Source: DAOTTW01 sp034437615
GTDB lineage: Bacteria; Chloroflexota; Anaerolineae; Aggregatilineales; Phototrophicaceae
Direction of reading: 5' to 3'
Length of the DNA stretch: 7,946 bases
NCBI GenBank assembly: GCA_034437615.1
Contig: DAOTTW010000109.1
Location: forward strand, 1-7,946
The notes under the pieces are model-generated. The model was not told where the DNA came from. It worked only from the letters and a program-made list of their open reading frames with translations, and did not search any database. Positions 1 through 7,259 of the stretch are shown here, piece after piece. The translations under genes were made by a program, and so were the position numbers. Position 1 is the first letter of the stretch; the number at the start of each line of letters is the position of its first letter.

Positions 1-20
1 AGGGGCTTTTAACAGCGTAC

Positions 21-79
21 CTCCCCCTCTCCTAGCCGCGTAGCGGCGGTCGGGAGAGGGGGAATGAGGGGGTGAGGGC
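21..79. repeat. G-rich hairpin intergenic repeat
   Basis: Two 10-nt arms (23-32, CCCCCTCTCC; 53-62, GGAGAGGGGG) are perfectly complementary. Inside them a second 5-bp stem, GCCGC (35-39) with GCGGC (43-47), closes a 3-nt loop. A G-rich tail with further G runs at 68-72 and 76-78 follows. No gene lies here. Palindromic C-rich/G-rich elements of this style recur between genes in Chloroflexota; that this one is multicopy is inferred, since only one copy is in the window. It lies about 100 bp past the stop of the minus-strand lipoprotein gene, so it might also help end that transcript, but there is no T tract directly after the stem on that strand. Confidence 0.6.
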
Positions 80-162
80 CAAGTTGCGGGCAAAACATGC
101 CTGCCTGAGTAGTTGCGTCGTTACAATTGAAGGTGTATTGACGCCGTGCCGCAGCAGGCGTT

Positions 163-1263
163 CTAGCCATCTGCGATGCGCTGTACTGCGCCGTTGGTCA
201 GGCTGGGGTCAAAGCGATACACACCCAAGCCAGGGAACAGCAGGTAGATGCGGCTCTGGTCATCTAGCTGCGTCGTGATGGGGTTGGCGTTATAAACCGA
301 CAGCGGCCAGCCGATAGCCTGATACCAGAAGCCGCCGATGGCCAATTGGTTGTAATACACATCCTGCAAATCCACTGCCGGAGCCTGGAAGCCCTGTGGC
401 GGTGTGACGGGCGGCGTGCCTGTATAGATGTTGAATGGATAGCAGGTGTAGATATTGCGGTCATTCTGCACGCCGCACACCTTGTCAAAGCCGGAGACCT
501 GCGCCCGGAACATGAAGCCCGTTTCAAAGGTCTGGAAGCCGCCCTGCGATGCGAAGGCTTGCCCGATGGGGCAGGATAAATCCGGCGGCGCATTGAAGAA
601 CCAGGGCGTTTGGCAGGCCTGCTGCACCACAATGTTCAAGGTCTGGCTGACCTCTTGCGTGCCCCGACGCGCTACCAGCCGATAGATCGCGTTCGGCATC
701 CCAGCGGGCAAAACGTAGGTGGCGTTACCTGTCGGTGTGACGGTGAAGGTCTCCATGATGTTCGCCTGTGGGCCGAGGCGTTCAATGCGGGCGCTTTCGG
801 CGTTGGTCTGCCATGTCAGCGTGATCTGCTGGCCGGCTTGCCCGTTATTGGTGCTGGGTATAAACGAAGTGATCTGCGGTGCGCCCACAGTTGGCGTCAG
901 CGTGGCTGTGTTGGTGGGCGTCAGCGTGTTGGTGGAGGTGGGCGGGATCGGCGTGAAGGTCAGTGTGTTGGTGGCTGTAGCCGTTGGGATCGGCGTGTTC
1001 GTCGCGGTGTTGGTGGGCGTCGGCGTGGCTGTGTTGGTCGGTGAAGGTGTTGCTGTGGCTGTATTGGTGGGCGTCGGCGTATTCGTCGCGGTGGCTGTAG
1101 CCGTCGGCGTTGGTGTGTCGGTAGGCGTAAAGGATGGTGTTACCGTTGGCAATACGGCGACGGTGGGCAATGCCTCGGCGGTTTGCTGGGTTAAGCTGTC
1201 GCACGCTGCAAGCAGCGACGCTACAATAAGCATGACAATCAATGATAATCGCTTGACATTCAC
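163..1263 (-). CDS. Secreted lipoprotein with Thr/Pro-rich linker and Ig-like domain
   Basis: Predicted 366-aa lipoprotein of unknown function, probably anchored outside the cytoplasmic membrane. The start is GTG at 1263-1261, with an AGGAG ribosome site 6 nt before it; the frame stays open far upstream, but that part is antisense to the next gene. Residues 1-20 form a signal peptide (KR, then a hydrophobic run) ending in a canonical lipobox LAAC, with Cys21 as the lipidated residue. Residues about 41-126 are a low-complexity linker of TPT, TAT and NT units that would lift the rest off the membrane. Residues about 129-214 look like an Ig-like beta-sandwich (the ITLTW segment and alternating strands). 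The C-terminal part (217-366) has cysteines at 217, 231, 263 and 274 and aromatic-rich stretches such as GGFWYQAIGWP and SRIYLLF. I do not recognise an enzyme. It diverges from another linker-bearing lipoprotein gene. Confidence 0.85.
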   Translation of the reverse strand: MNVKRLSLIVMLIVASLLAACDSLTQQTAEALPTVAVLPTVTPSFTPTDTPTPTATATATNTPTPTNTATATPSPTNTATPTPTNTATNTPIPTATATNTLTFTPIPPTSTNTLTPTNTATLTPTVGAPQITSFIPSTNNGQAGQQITLTWQTNAESARIERLGPQANIMETFTVTPTGNATYVLPAGMPNAIYRLVARRGTQEVSQTLNIVVQQACQTPWFFNAPPDLSCPIGQAFASQGGFQTFETGFMFRAQVSGFDKVCGVQNDRNIYTCYPFNIYTGTPPVTPPQGFQAPAVDLQDVYYNQLAIGGFWYQAIGWPLSVYNANPITTQLDDQSRIYLLFPGLGVYRFDPSLTNGAVQRIADG

Positions 1264-1279
1264 GACGGACTCCTGATGC

Positions 1280-2275
1280 GTGGCAATCAATAACAGACGA
1301 AATACTTGCGCCTTGATCTTCATTATACCGCTATTTGCGCTTCTTGCCGCAAATTGCAGCACAAAACCAGCACAGCCCTTGCCGACTGTGGCCATCTTGC
1401 CGACTGCGAGCGCTACCAGTGCACCTGTTGCCACAGCGACGCAGACGCCGACAGCATCGGCAAGGGCCAGCGTAGCGACAGCGACACACACCGCGCAGCC
1501 GAGCGCCACACCCAGCCGGACGATTGGGCCGACGCGCAGCCCCACGCCCACATCCACGCTGACGCCTAGCCCCACGCCGACGCAGTTGCCAGCCGTTTTC
1601 GCGTTCGGGCGCTCCGTAGAGGGCCGCGACCTGATCGCCTATCGTTTTGGGGATGGCGATAAGCGGCTGCTGCTGATCGGGGGCATTCATGCAGGTTACG
1701 AGGCCAACACCGTGCGCCTGCTGGATACACTGCGCGAGCATTTCGCGTCTAATCCTGCGGATGTGCTGCCCGGTGTGACGTTGCTGCTGATCCCTAGCAT
1801 GAACCCGGACGGCCTGACGTATGGCCGCCAACTGCGCGGGCGCTTCAATAGCAATAACGTCGATCTCAACCGCAATTGGGGCTGTGGCTGGTCGCCGGAT
1901 GCGCGTTTTCAGGTGTATGACGTAAACGCAGGCACGGGGCCATTTTCGGAGCCGGAAACACAGGCCGTCGGCGCGCTGATCCAGCAGACGAGGCCAGATG
2001 CCGTGCTGTTCTATCATGCGGCGGCCTTTGGGGTGTATGCGGGTGGCTGCGACGGGCGTAGCGTCTCGTTAGAACTCTCGCGGGTGTATGGGGATGCCGC
2101 CAGCTATCCGGCGGGGCAGGCGTTCAGCAATTACACCCTGACGGGCACGGCGTCGGCCTGGGTGGATGGCCTGGGCATCCCGGCGGCAGCGGTGGAACTG
2201 GCGACCTCGACTGAGACGGAGTTGGTGCGCAATTTGCGCGGCGTGCTGGCGGTGCAGCGCTGGCTATTAGAGTAA
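1280..2275 (+). CDS. M14-family zinc carboxypeptidase-like lipoprotein
   Basis: A 331-aa exported metallopeptidase-like protein, probably cleaving C-terminal residues from peptides or muropeptides outside the membrane; the substrate cannot be told. The GTG start at 1280 is chosen because residues 1-25 then form a complete signal peptide; the upstream Shine-Dalgarno sequence is poor. Cys26 is a likely lipidation site, but the residue before it is Asn (LAANC), unusual for a lipobox. Residues about 40-102 are a Thr/Pro/Ala/Ser linker. The catalytic domain follows. Seen zinc and active-site candidates are His137 and Glu141 (GGIHAGYE), NPDG at 175-178, the VDLNRNW motif at 194-200 with substrate-binding Arg198, third ligand His246 and catalytic Glu306 (VEL). 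The domain is compact, about 225 residues. The stop overlaps the convergent argC gene. The promoter must lie inside the neighbouring lipoprotein gene. Confidence 0.85.
   Translation: MAINNRRNTCALIFIIPLFALLAANCSTKPAQPLPTVAILPTASATSAPVATATQTPTASARASVATATHTAQPSATPSRTIGPTRSPTPTSTLTPSPTPTQLPAVFAFGRSVEGRDLIAYRFGDGDKRLLLIGGIHAGYEANTVRLLDTLREHFASNPADVLPGVTLLLIPSMNPDGLTYGRQLRGRFNSNNVDLNRNWGCGWSPDARFQVYDVNAGTGPFSEPETQAVGALIQQTRPDAVLFYHAAAFGVYAGGCDGRSVSLELSRVYGDAASYPAGQAFSNYTLTGTASAWVDGLGIPAAAVELATSTETELVRNLRGVLAVQRWLLE
1322..1327 (-). promoter_or_regulatory. Perfect -10 box for the minus-strand lipoprotein gene
   Basis: The minus strand reads TATAAT here, inside the signal-peptide codons of the divergent peptidase gene. 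Transcription would start near 1315, giving a leader of about 50 nt before the GTG at 1263. I see no convincing -35 box 16-18 bp upstream (only GGCAAG- or CGGCAA-like hexamers), so the call rests on the -10 match and its position. Confidence 0.45.
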
Positions 2276-3271
2276 GCCTGTCGTCTCCGATAGATCAAAC
2301 ATCAGATTGAAGCATTGCACGGCCTGCGATGCCGCGCCCTTGCGCAAGTTATCCGTGACGCTCGTAATCAACAGGTGGCGCTCTGTAACGGGCGAGATGC
2401 TGATAGCGCAGATGTTGCGCAGTACGGCATCCTTGAGCGTTGCTTCGCGGCCCAATGGCAGCACGGTAACCATCGGCTCATCGGCGTAGACGTTGGTATA
2501 CAGGCTGTGCACGCGGTCTGAGGTCATGTTGTAATTGAGCGTGACGTAAATGCTGGCCATCATGCCGCGTGCGACTGGCAGCAGGTGCGGCGTGAAGATC
2601 AGCGAGTCGCCGTAATTGTCGTATTTTTGCAACATCTGCTCAATTTCACCGACATGACGATGCTTGCGACCAACGCTATAGGGCGTCAGGTTGCCGTAGA
2701 CCTCCACGAAATGCGTGTTGTCCTTTGGGGCGCGGCCCGCGCCACTGACGCCGGATTTTGCGTCTACGATAAGCGGTGTATCCAGCGCGAGGCCGCTGAC
2801 GCGCAAGAGCGGATACAGGCCGAGTAGCGTGGTGGTGGGGTAGCAACCGGGCACCGCCAGCAGCTTTGTGCCGCGCAGGTTGTCGCGGTTCATCTCCGGC
2901 AGGCCATAGGGCACGGGCAGCAGTTCCGGGTGTGGGTGTGCGATGCCGTACCACGTCTGATAGGCTTCGGCTGTCTCTAGCCGGAAATCTGCGGAGAGGT
3001 CGATGACTTTAATGCCTGCGTCTAGCGCTCGCCTGGCCAATGGCGCGGCGGTGCGGTGATGCACCGCCAGAAAGACCATATCGACGCTGCTAAAATCGAC
3101 GCTATCGGTGGGGATGTAGCGCAAATCCGTGCTGGGGACGAAATCCCCGGCGTGGGTGTTGGACGTTGCGAAGATCAGGTCTACATCGGGGTGATGGCTG
3201 AGGATTTCGACCAGATCAAGACCGGCGTAGCCAGATGCGCCGTAAACCCCGACGCGGATTGCTTGCGACAT
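2267..3271 (-). CDS. argC: N-acetyl-gamma-glutamyl-phosphate reductase
   Basis: A 334-aa cytoplasmic enzyme that reduces N-acetylglutamyl phosphate to N-acetylglutamate semialdehyde with NADPH, the third step of arginine (ornithine) synthesis. Length is close to the family's usual 340-350. The N-terminal Rossmann motif is GASGYAG (11-17). The catalytic Cys143 sits in PGCYPTT. The SGVSGAGR segment (173-180) and the HRHVGEIEQ segment (204-212, holding the active-site His) are typical, as is the C-terminal KGAASQAVQ stretch. The ATG at 3271 is preceded by GAGGGG (3278-3283) at 6-nt spacing; an in-frame ATG at 3331 has no ribosome site and would add a non-conserved 20-residue extension. No other arginine gene is visible nearby, so it is probably transcribed alone. 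The last 9 bp overlap the convergent peptidase gene. Confidence 0.96.
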   Translation of the reverse strand: MSQAIRVGVYGASGYAGLDLVEILSHHPDVDLIFATSNTHAGDFVPSTDLRYIPTDSVDFSSVDMVFLAVHHRTAAPLARRALDAGIKVIDLSADFRLETAEAYQTWYGIAHPHPELLPVPYGLPEMNRDNLRGTKLLAVPGCYPTTTLLGLYPLLRVSGLALDTPLIVDAKSGVSGAGRAPKDNTHFVEVYGNLTPYSVGRKHRHVGEIEQMLQKYDNYGDSLIFTPHLLPVARGMMASIYVTLNYNMTSDRVHSLYTNVYADEPMVTVLPLGREATLKDAVLRNICAISISPVTERHLLITSVTDNLRKGAASQAVQCFNLMFDLSETTGLL

Positions 3272-3356
3272 GTGACGCCCCTCTTTTGCTACGGTTATCA
3301 CGTTTGCTGCGGATTGCGAATTTATAGCCATCGTGTTTCACAAATGATAGGCGTCT

Positions 3357-3385
3357 ATTTTAGCGCAGATGGCCGCAACTGTCCG
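3357..3385 (-). promoter_or_regulatory. Putative argC promoter
   Basis: On the minus strand CGGACA (3385-3380) is followed, after exactly 17 bp, by TAAAAT (3362-3357): four and five matches to the sigma-70 consensus hexamers. The start would fall near 3350, leaving a leader of about 80 nt before the argC ATG. I saw no attenuator or clear arginine operator in that leader. Confidence 0.55.
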
Positions 3386-3413
3386 TACTTTGTCCGAGAA
3401 CGTTTACACGCTG

Positions 3414-3442
3414 TTGACGTGATTCCTGCATGTTCATAGTAT
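3414..3442 (+). promoter_or_regulatory. Putative promoter of the ABC transporter operon
   Basis: TTGACG (3414-3419) and TAGTAT (3437-3442) are separated by exactly 17 bp. The -35 box matches five of six consensus positions and the -10 box four of six. The start would be near 3449, about 60 nt before the ATPase ATG at 3511. The -10 box lies inside the first of two direct repeats, which suggests the promoter can be controlled by a protein binding there. Confidence 0.55.
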
Positions 3443-3468
3443 GGTGGTCAAGTCATCATAGTATGGTG
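3434..3468 (+). repeat. Two 13-bp direct repeats over the ABC operon promoter
   Basis: TCATAGTATGGTG occurs at 3434-3446 and again, identically, at 3456-3468. The centre-to-centre distance of 22 bp is about two helical turns, so both copies would face the same side of the DNA. Each copy contains CATAGTATG, a palindrome around a single central base. The first covers the -10 box and the second lies just past the expected transcription start. This is the arrangement of an operator; the regulator is not in the window. Confidence 0.5.
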
Positions 3469-3510
3469 ACAGTTCATCGGCAGCAAGAACAAACGAAATG
3501 CGGTCTGCAC

Positions 3511-4422
3511 ATGATTGAAGTGCGTAATCTGGTCAAGCGCTACGGCACACACACCGCCGTCAACAACATCTCATTTGATGCCAAACCCGGTGAAATCGTC
3601 GGCTTGCTCGGCCCAAACGGGGCAGGCAAGACGACCACCATGCGCATCCTGACGGGCTTCATGCCGCCCAGTTCTGGCAGTGTGCAGGTCGGCGGTTATG
3701 ATGTGCTGGACGACTCGCTAGAGGTGCGGCGGCGCGTCGGTTACATGCCGGAGCGCGTGCCGATTTACCCGGATATGACCGTGCGTGCTTATGTGATGTT
3801 CTGGGCGAGATTACGCGGCATGAAGCGCCCCGGCCCGCGTGTGGATGAGATGCTAGCGCGTTTCGCATTGGAACAGCGCAGCAATCAGCTTGTGCGCAGC
3901 CTATCAAAAGGCTTGCGGCAACGCCTGGGTTTGGCGCAGGCGCTCGTGCATGACCCCGAAGTGATTATCCTGGATGAGCCGACCATCGGCATTGACCCGC
4001 AGCAGGTGATTGAAGTGCGCGACATGGTGACATCGTTGCGTGCGGACCATACGGTGCTGTTCAGCAGCCACATTTTGTCCGAAGTGGAGCAGATTTGCGA
4101 CCGTGTGGTGATTCTCAATCAGGGTCAGGTGATCGCATCTGGCACGGCTGAGCTACTCAGCCAGCAATTACGGCCCGGCGTGCACCTGTACGTTGCCGTA
4201 GCGGATAAAAGCCAGCAAGCCGAAACGCTGCTGCACGGTCTGCCCGGTGTGACGGACGTGAAGCGGCAAGGTGGCGGTTTCGTCATTAGCAGCGAAGCCG
4301 ATATGCGCGGCGCGGTGAACAAAGCCATCCACGACAGCCACCTGACGCTGACCGAGATGCGGCAAATAGAGATTACGCTAGAGGACATCTTCTTACAGTT
4401 GATGCACAAGCAAAACCGTTAG
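3511..4422 (+). CDS. ABC transporter ATP-binding protein, GldA-like
   Basis: A 303-aa cytoplasmic ATPase that would power the permease encoded next. Seen motifs: Walker A GPNGAGKT (34-41), a Q-loop region reading GYMPE (78-81, with Glu in place of Gln, as is common in this group), signature LSKGL (131-135), Walker B VIILDEP (151-157), a D-loop ending in GIDP and the switch His187 (SSH). About 90 residues follow the nucleotide-binding domain, as in ATPases of the ABC-2/GldA type. The ATG at 3511 is chosen because MIEVRNLVKRYG is the usual beginning of the domain; the open frame extends to 3430, but that extension overlaps the promoter repeats. The ribosome site before 3511 is weak. Only 14 bp separate this gene from the permease gene, so they are almost certainly cotranscribed. 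The substrate is unknown. Confidence 0.93.
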   Translation: MIEVRNLVKRYGTHTAVNNISFDAKPGEIVGLLGPNGAGKTTTMRILTGFMPPSSGSVQVGGYDVLDDSLEVRRRVGYMPERVPIYPDMTVRAYVMFWARLRGMKRPGPRVDEMLARFALEQRSNQLVRSLSKGLRQRLGLAQALVHDPEVIILDEPTIGIDPQQVIEVRDMVTSLRADHTVLFSSHILSEVEQICDRVVILNQGQVIASGTAELLSQQLRPGVHLYVAVADKSQQAETLLHGLPGVTDVKRQGGGFVISSEADMRGAVNKAIHDSHLTLTEMRQIEITLEDIFLQLMHKQNR

Positions 4423-4436
4423 CCCGAAAGCAGCCT

Positions 4437-5162
4437 ATGCGAGCCATCTGGATTATCTTCCGCAAAGAAGTCGTACAATATTTTTCGTCGCCGCTGGCCT
4501 ATCTGATTGGGGCGGCCTTTTTGCTGTTGACGGGCATCACCTTCAACAACGACCTGGCCTTTGCGATTACGCGGCGTCCGGTGGACCCGGCGCTGATCCC
4601 GCGTTTGCTGACGCTGATGATGGTGCTATTTGCGCCCTTGCTGACGATGCGCCTGCTGGCCGAAGAAAACCGCGAAGGCACCACCGAGCTATTGCTAACC
4701 GCGCCGATTTCGGATTTTAGCATTGTGGTCGGCAAATACTTCAGCGCGTGGTTTTATTACACGCTGCTGCTGCTGCTGACATCGGCGTATCAGGTTATTC
4801 TGCTGCAAATCAGCACGCCGGATATGGCGCACACCATCGGCGCGTATATTGGCATCTGGTTGTATGGTGGGGCGACGTTGGCGCTTGGCATGGCTTTCTC
4901 CGCTGCGACGGATAATCAGCTACTGGCCGCTTTTCTATCCACAACAGCGCTGCTGGTGCTGTATTTTGCGGATAGCATCGGCTGGATTGTGTCGAACCTT
5001 GATCTGGCGCAAATCTTTTATAATTTGGGGATTCAGGGGCATTTTCTGCCCTCATTTGCACAGGGCATCATCCGCGCTGAGGATGTGGTGTATTACGCTG
5101 GGGTGATTACGGTGGCGCTGTTCGTCGCAATCCGCATCCTAGAATCGAAGAGGTGGCGCTAA
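4437..5162 (+). CDS. ABC-2 type permease, GldF-like
   Basis: A 241-aa inner-membrane protein with about six predicted membrane segments (roughly 17-37, 53-73, 102-124, 135-156, 161-187 and 217-235). The cytoplasmic stretch MRLLAEENREGTTELLLTAP (71-90) between segments two and three is the hallmark of ABC-2 permeases of the GldF/NosY type and probably contacts the ATPase. The N-terminal IFRKEVVQYFSSPLAY is also typical. No strong ribosome site precedes the ATG, so translation may depend on coupling with the ATPase gene 14 bp upstream. Its stop codon shares one base with the start of the next gene (TAATG). The protein would form the membrane channel of the complex; what it moves cannot be read from the sequence. 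Confidence 0.9.
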   Translation: MRAIWIIFRKEVVQYFSSPLAYLIGAAFLLLTGITFNNDLAFAITRRPVDPALIPRLLTLMMVLFAPLLTMRLLAEENREGTTELLLTAPISDFSIVVGKYFSAWFYYTLLLLLTSAYQVILLQISTPDMAHTIGAYIGIWLYGGATLALGMAFSAATDNQLLAAFLSTTALLVLYFADSIGWIVSNLDLAQIFYNLGIQGHFLPSFAQGIIRAEDVVYYAGVITVALFVAIRILESKRWR

Positions 5163-6808
5163 TGCGCGAGCTTGTCATTACACGGGGCAGCGTTGCCCAA
5201 CTCGGCAGCTTAATCGGTGGTAGCGGGCTGCTTTTCGCCTTGTTGGGCCTCATCTGGCAGGGTGGCACGCTAACGCCGCTGGTTGCGGGCCTGCTGGTCG
5301 TCGGCCTGCTAGGGATTGGCTTATGGGCCTGGATGACGCCGCAGGAATTTATCGCGTTTATGAGCGGACGACAGGCACGCCGCAGCACCGTTTCTATTTT
5401 TAGCACGTTGCTGATGATCGGCGTCGTGTCCTTGCTGTATATCATCGTGCAGCGTGAAGTCATCGTTGCGGATATGACGATTGATAACCGTTTCACGCTC
5501 AGCCCAGAGACACAGGAATTGCTGCAAGCGGTGGCACGCAGCCCACAACCGCTAGAAATCACGGCGTTTTACTATCCGCGTGAGGTTGCACAGCGCGAGA
5601 TCGACGCGCAATACATCCAGCTTTACGTCAACGCCAGCGCTGGCAAAATCCGTAGCCGCTACATCAACCCACTGGAACAGCCTGCCTTCAGTGAGCGCTA
5701 TCAGGCCGCGATCGAGCAGGGCATCAATGTGTTCATCTCGTTCCTGGATGAAAACGGCGACATCATCCCCTCGTCAACCATCCCGGTCAACGATACAGGG
5801 GCGCAAGAGGCCGATATAACCGAGGCGCTAGCGCGTTTGCTGGCGACGGGACGCTTTAAGATTTACTTTGAGCGCGGCATGGATACGCTGGACCCCATCG
5901 CCAACGCCGCGCAGGGTATATCAATCCTGAACAATCTGGCGCGTACCAACGGCATCATCACGGATTCGCTCTCGTTACAACAATTAGCGAACAATAACGC
6001 CGTCGTGCCTTCAGATGCGTCTGCGCTGGTGATTGCGCGTCCGCGTCGGCAGATGACGCCGGATGAATTGCGCGTGCTGGATAACTACGTGCAGCGCGGC
6101 GGGTCGCTGTTCATCGCCGGGGACGTGCTGTATAGCGATCAGCTATTTATGGCGGAAGGCACGCTGTTCAATCGGTATCTGTGGGAGACGTTCGGCCTGC
6201 GCCTGCTCAACGCCGTTGTCGTTGACCCACAATCCAGCGGACGCAATGATTTAGAGGTCGTCAGCGCTGCCGTGTTTGGCAACAATCAGATTACGGCAGG
6301 CATCAACCTAGAAGGCCGTCCGCAAAGCACAACCTTGTTTGATCTGGCGCGTGTCGTAGAGGTAGACGACGACCCACCTGTGAACAACGGGCGTGCGATT
6401 ATGACGACGCCGAACGCCTGGGGTGAGACGAACTGGGATGCGCTGTCAACGCGCAACGAATACCGCAACGATGCCGACGCCGATTTGCCGGGGCCGCTGG
6501 TCACCGTCGCCTGGGCCAATAACGAAGAGACTGGCTCAAAGGTCGTGCTGGTGGGTGATGGCGACTTCCTGATGAATGGACAGGTGCAGAACACCGAGGG
6601 TAACGCGCAGCTTTTCTTGAATAGTATCGGCTGGATGACAGGCTTTACCGAGGCAACGCGCTTTCAGCCACAGGCTTTTAGCACGACGCCGGTGCTGTTC
6701 GTCAGCGGTGAAACGCTGGACGCCATCGCCTTCATCACCGTGATCTTGATGCCTGGCTTCATGCTGGTGGCCGCGTTTGGCATCTGGATGCGCCGCCTAC
6801 GCCAGTGA
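5162..6808 (+). CDS. GldG-type ABC system auxiliary membrane protein
   Basis: A 548-aa protein of the Gldg family, the auxiliary subunit that accompanies GldA/GldF-like pairs. The N-terminus has three hydrophobic segments (about 14-32, 38-57 and 79-97). A large soluble region follows, beginning with the family-typical NRFTLSPETQELL (109-121) and containing a GATase-like/Rossmann-like part with SALVIARPRRQMTPDEL (287-303), GGSLFIAGD (313-321) and GDGDFLMN (465-472). One membrane segment (about 518-541) and a short basic tail end it. The ATG at 5162 is preceded by AGGTG at 7-nt spacing, inside the permease gene; a GTG 9 bp earlier is possible but has no ribosome site. In gliding bacteria GldG works with GldF; here only a general ABC-linked envelope function can be inferred. 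A DUF4340 protein, a frequent fourth member of such clusters, does not follow. Confidence 0.88.
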   Translation: MRELVITRGSVAQLGSLIGGSGLLFALLGLIWQGGTLTPLVAGLLVVGLLGIGLWAWMTPQEFIAFMSGRQARRSTVSIFSTLLMIGVVSLLYIIVQREVIVADMTIDNRFTLSPETQELLQAVARSPQPLEITAFYYPREVAQREIDAQYIQLYVNASAGKIRSRYINPLEQPAFSERYQAAIEQGINVFISFLDENGDIIPSSTIPVNDTGAQEADITEALARLLATGRFKIYFERGMDTLDPIANAAQGISILNNLARTNGIITDSLSLQQLANNNAVVPSDASALVIARPRRQMTPDELRVLDNYVQRGGSLFIAGDVLYSDQLFMAEGTLFNRYLWETFGLRLLNAVVVDPQSSGRNDLEVVSAAVFGNNQITAGINLEGRPQSTTLFDLARVVEVDDDPPVNNGRAIMTTPNAWGETNWDALSTRNEYRNDADADLPGPLVTVAWANNEETGSKVVLVGDGDFLMNGQVQNTEGNAQLFLNSIGWMTGFTEATRFQPQAFSTTPVLFVSGETLDAIAFITVILMPGFMLVAAFGIWMRRLRQ

Positions 6809-6824
6809 TTCATCACTACATTTG

Positions 6825-6869
6825 TGACAGGGTTGGCGATGACAGGGCTGGCGATGACAGGGCTGGCGC
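6825..6869 (+). repeat. Three-copy 15-bp tandem repeat
   Basis: The unit TGACAGGGYTGGCGA is repeated at 6825-6839, 6840-6854 and 6855-6869, with one C/T difference in the first copy and a last-base change in the third. It fills the gap between the GldG-type gene and the tRNA promoter. The period is a multiple of three, but the repeat lies past the stop codon and no supported gene covers it. It is probably a slippage-generated minisatellite that may vary between strains. Confidence 0.8.
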
Positions 6870-6873
6870 AGGC

Positions 6874-6902
6874 TTGAGTTGAGGCAGGTACTTTGCTATA
6901 TT
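6874..6902 (+). promoter_or_regulatory. Promoter of the tRNA-Arg gene
   Basis: TTGAGT (6874-6879) and TATATT (6897-6902) are separated by exactly 17 bp, four and five matches to the sigma-70 consensus. The start would be near 6909, only a few bases before the mature tRNA 5' end at 6915, which is a common arrangement for single tRNA genes. Confidence 0.65.
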
Positions 6903-6914
6903 GAAAAGGTGTAA

Positions 6915-6986
6915 GCCCCCGTAGCTCAGCGGATAGAGCGTTCGTTTCCTAAACGATGTGCACAGGTTCGAGTCCTGTCGGGGGTA
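6915..6986 (+). tRNA. tRNA-Arg (anticodon CCT)
   Basis: A 72-nt gene that folds into a full cloverleaf. The acceptor stem is GCCCCCG (6915-6921) with CGGGGGT (6979-6985), six Watson-Crick pairs and one terminal G-U. The D arm is GCTC with GAGC. The anticodon stem TTCGT/ACGAT (6941-6945 and 6953-6957) has a T-T mismatch at its outer pair, and the loop is TTCCTAA, giving anticodon CCT (6948-6950), which reads AGG. The variable loop is 4 nt. The T arm is ACAGG/CCTGT around TTCGAGT. The discriminator is A6986. CCA is not encoded (CCT follows), so it must be added by the CCA enzyme. The tRNA is intact. A ParA gene lies just downstream, making the 3' half a possible attachment site. Confidence 0.95.
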
Positions 6987-7110
6987 CCTGATGAGACTCA
7001 GTCCGAACATGCCCCTCAACTCAGTACAGCCTCTTTTCTACAACAGTTGACGTTCCCGCAATTCGCTCACTTCGAGCGCTTGACCAAACAGGGTTCTAGT
7101 CAGAAACCGA

Positions 7111-7139
7111 CAGCCCGATGAGAACTATTCATCAGGCTG
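7111..7139. repeat. Long imperfect inverted repeat
   Basis: CAGCC (7111-7115) pairs with GGCTG (7135-7139) and GATGA (7117-7121) with TCATC (7129-7133). One C-A mismatch separates the two 5-bp blocks, and the loop is 7 nt. No T tract follows, so it is not a normal intrinsic terminator on the plus strand. It could be a protein-binding palindrome or an RNA stem in the leader of the parA transcript. Confidence 0.5.
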
Positions 7140-7218
7140 CCTCTGCACCTAGTTGTAGAGGTAGGTGGCACGTTACCAAGCTTTACGGTAGCACACTTTC
7201 ACCACCTGTGGGTTTCCG

Positions 7219-7246
7219 ACAACTTTTAACCGTTTGGTTTAGTTGT
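7219..7246. repeat. Inverted repeat just upstream of the parA ribosome site
   Basis: ACAACT (7219-7224) pairs with AGTTGT (7241-7246) and AACC (7228-7231) with GGTT (7236-7239). A small internal loop (TTT against T) separates the blocks and the loop is GTTT. The right arm ends one base before the AGAGGA ribosome site (7247-7252). Its place fits an autoregulatory operator, or an RNA hairpin beside the ribosome site; either is inference. Confidence 0.45.
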
Positions 7247-7259
7247 AGAGGAACACCTC

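Larger units (their letters stand above)
6987..7259 (+). other. Structured intergenic region between tRNA-Arg and parA
   Basis: No gene is supported in these 273 bp. They contain several inverted repeats: CGCTC/GAGCG (7064-7078), a long one at 7111-7139, CCTCT/AGAGG (7140-7161) and one at 7219-7246. TAGTTGTAGAGG occurs twice (7150-7161 and 7240-7251), the second copy including the parA ribosome site; GTTGTAGAA also occurs inverted at 7036-7044. I found no promoter with good spacing and no T-tailed terminator after the tRNA. If the tRNA is an integration site, this stretch would be the inner edge of the element and could hold integrase arm sites, ParA or ParB binding sites, or a transfer origin; none of these can be assigned from the sequence. 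Confidence 0.4.
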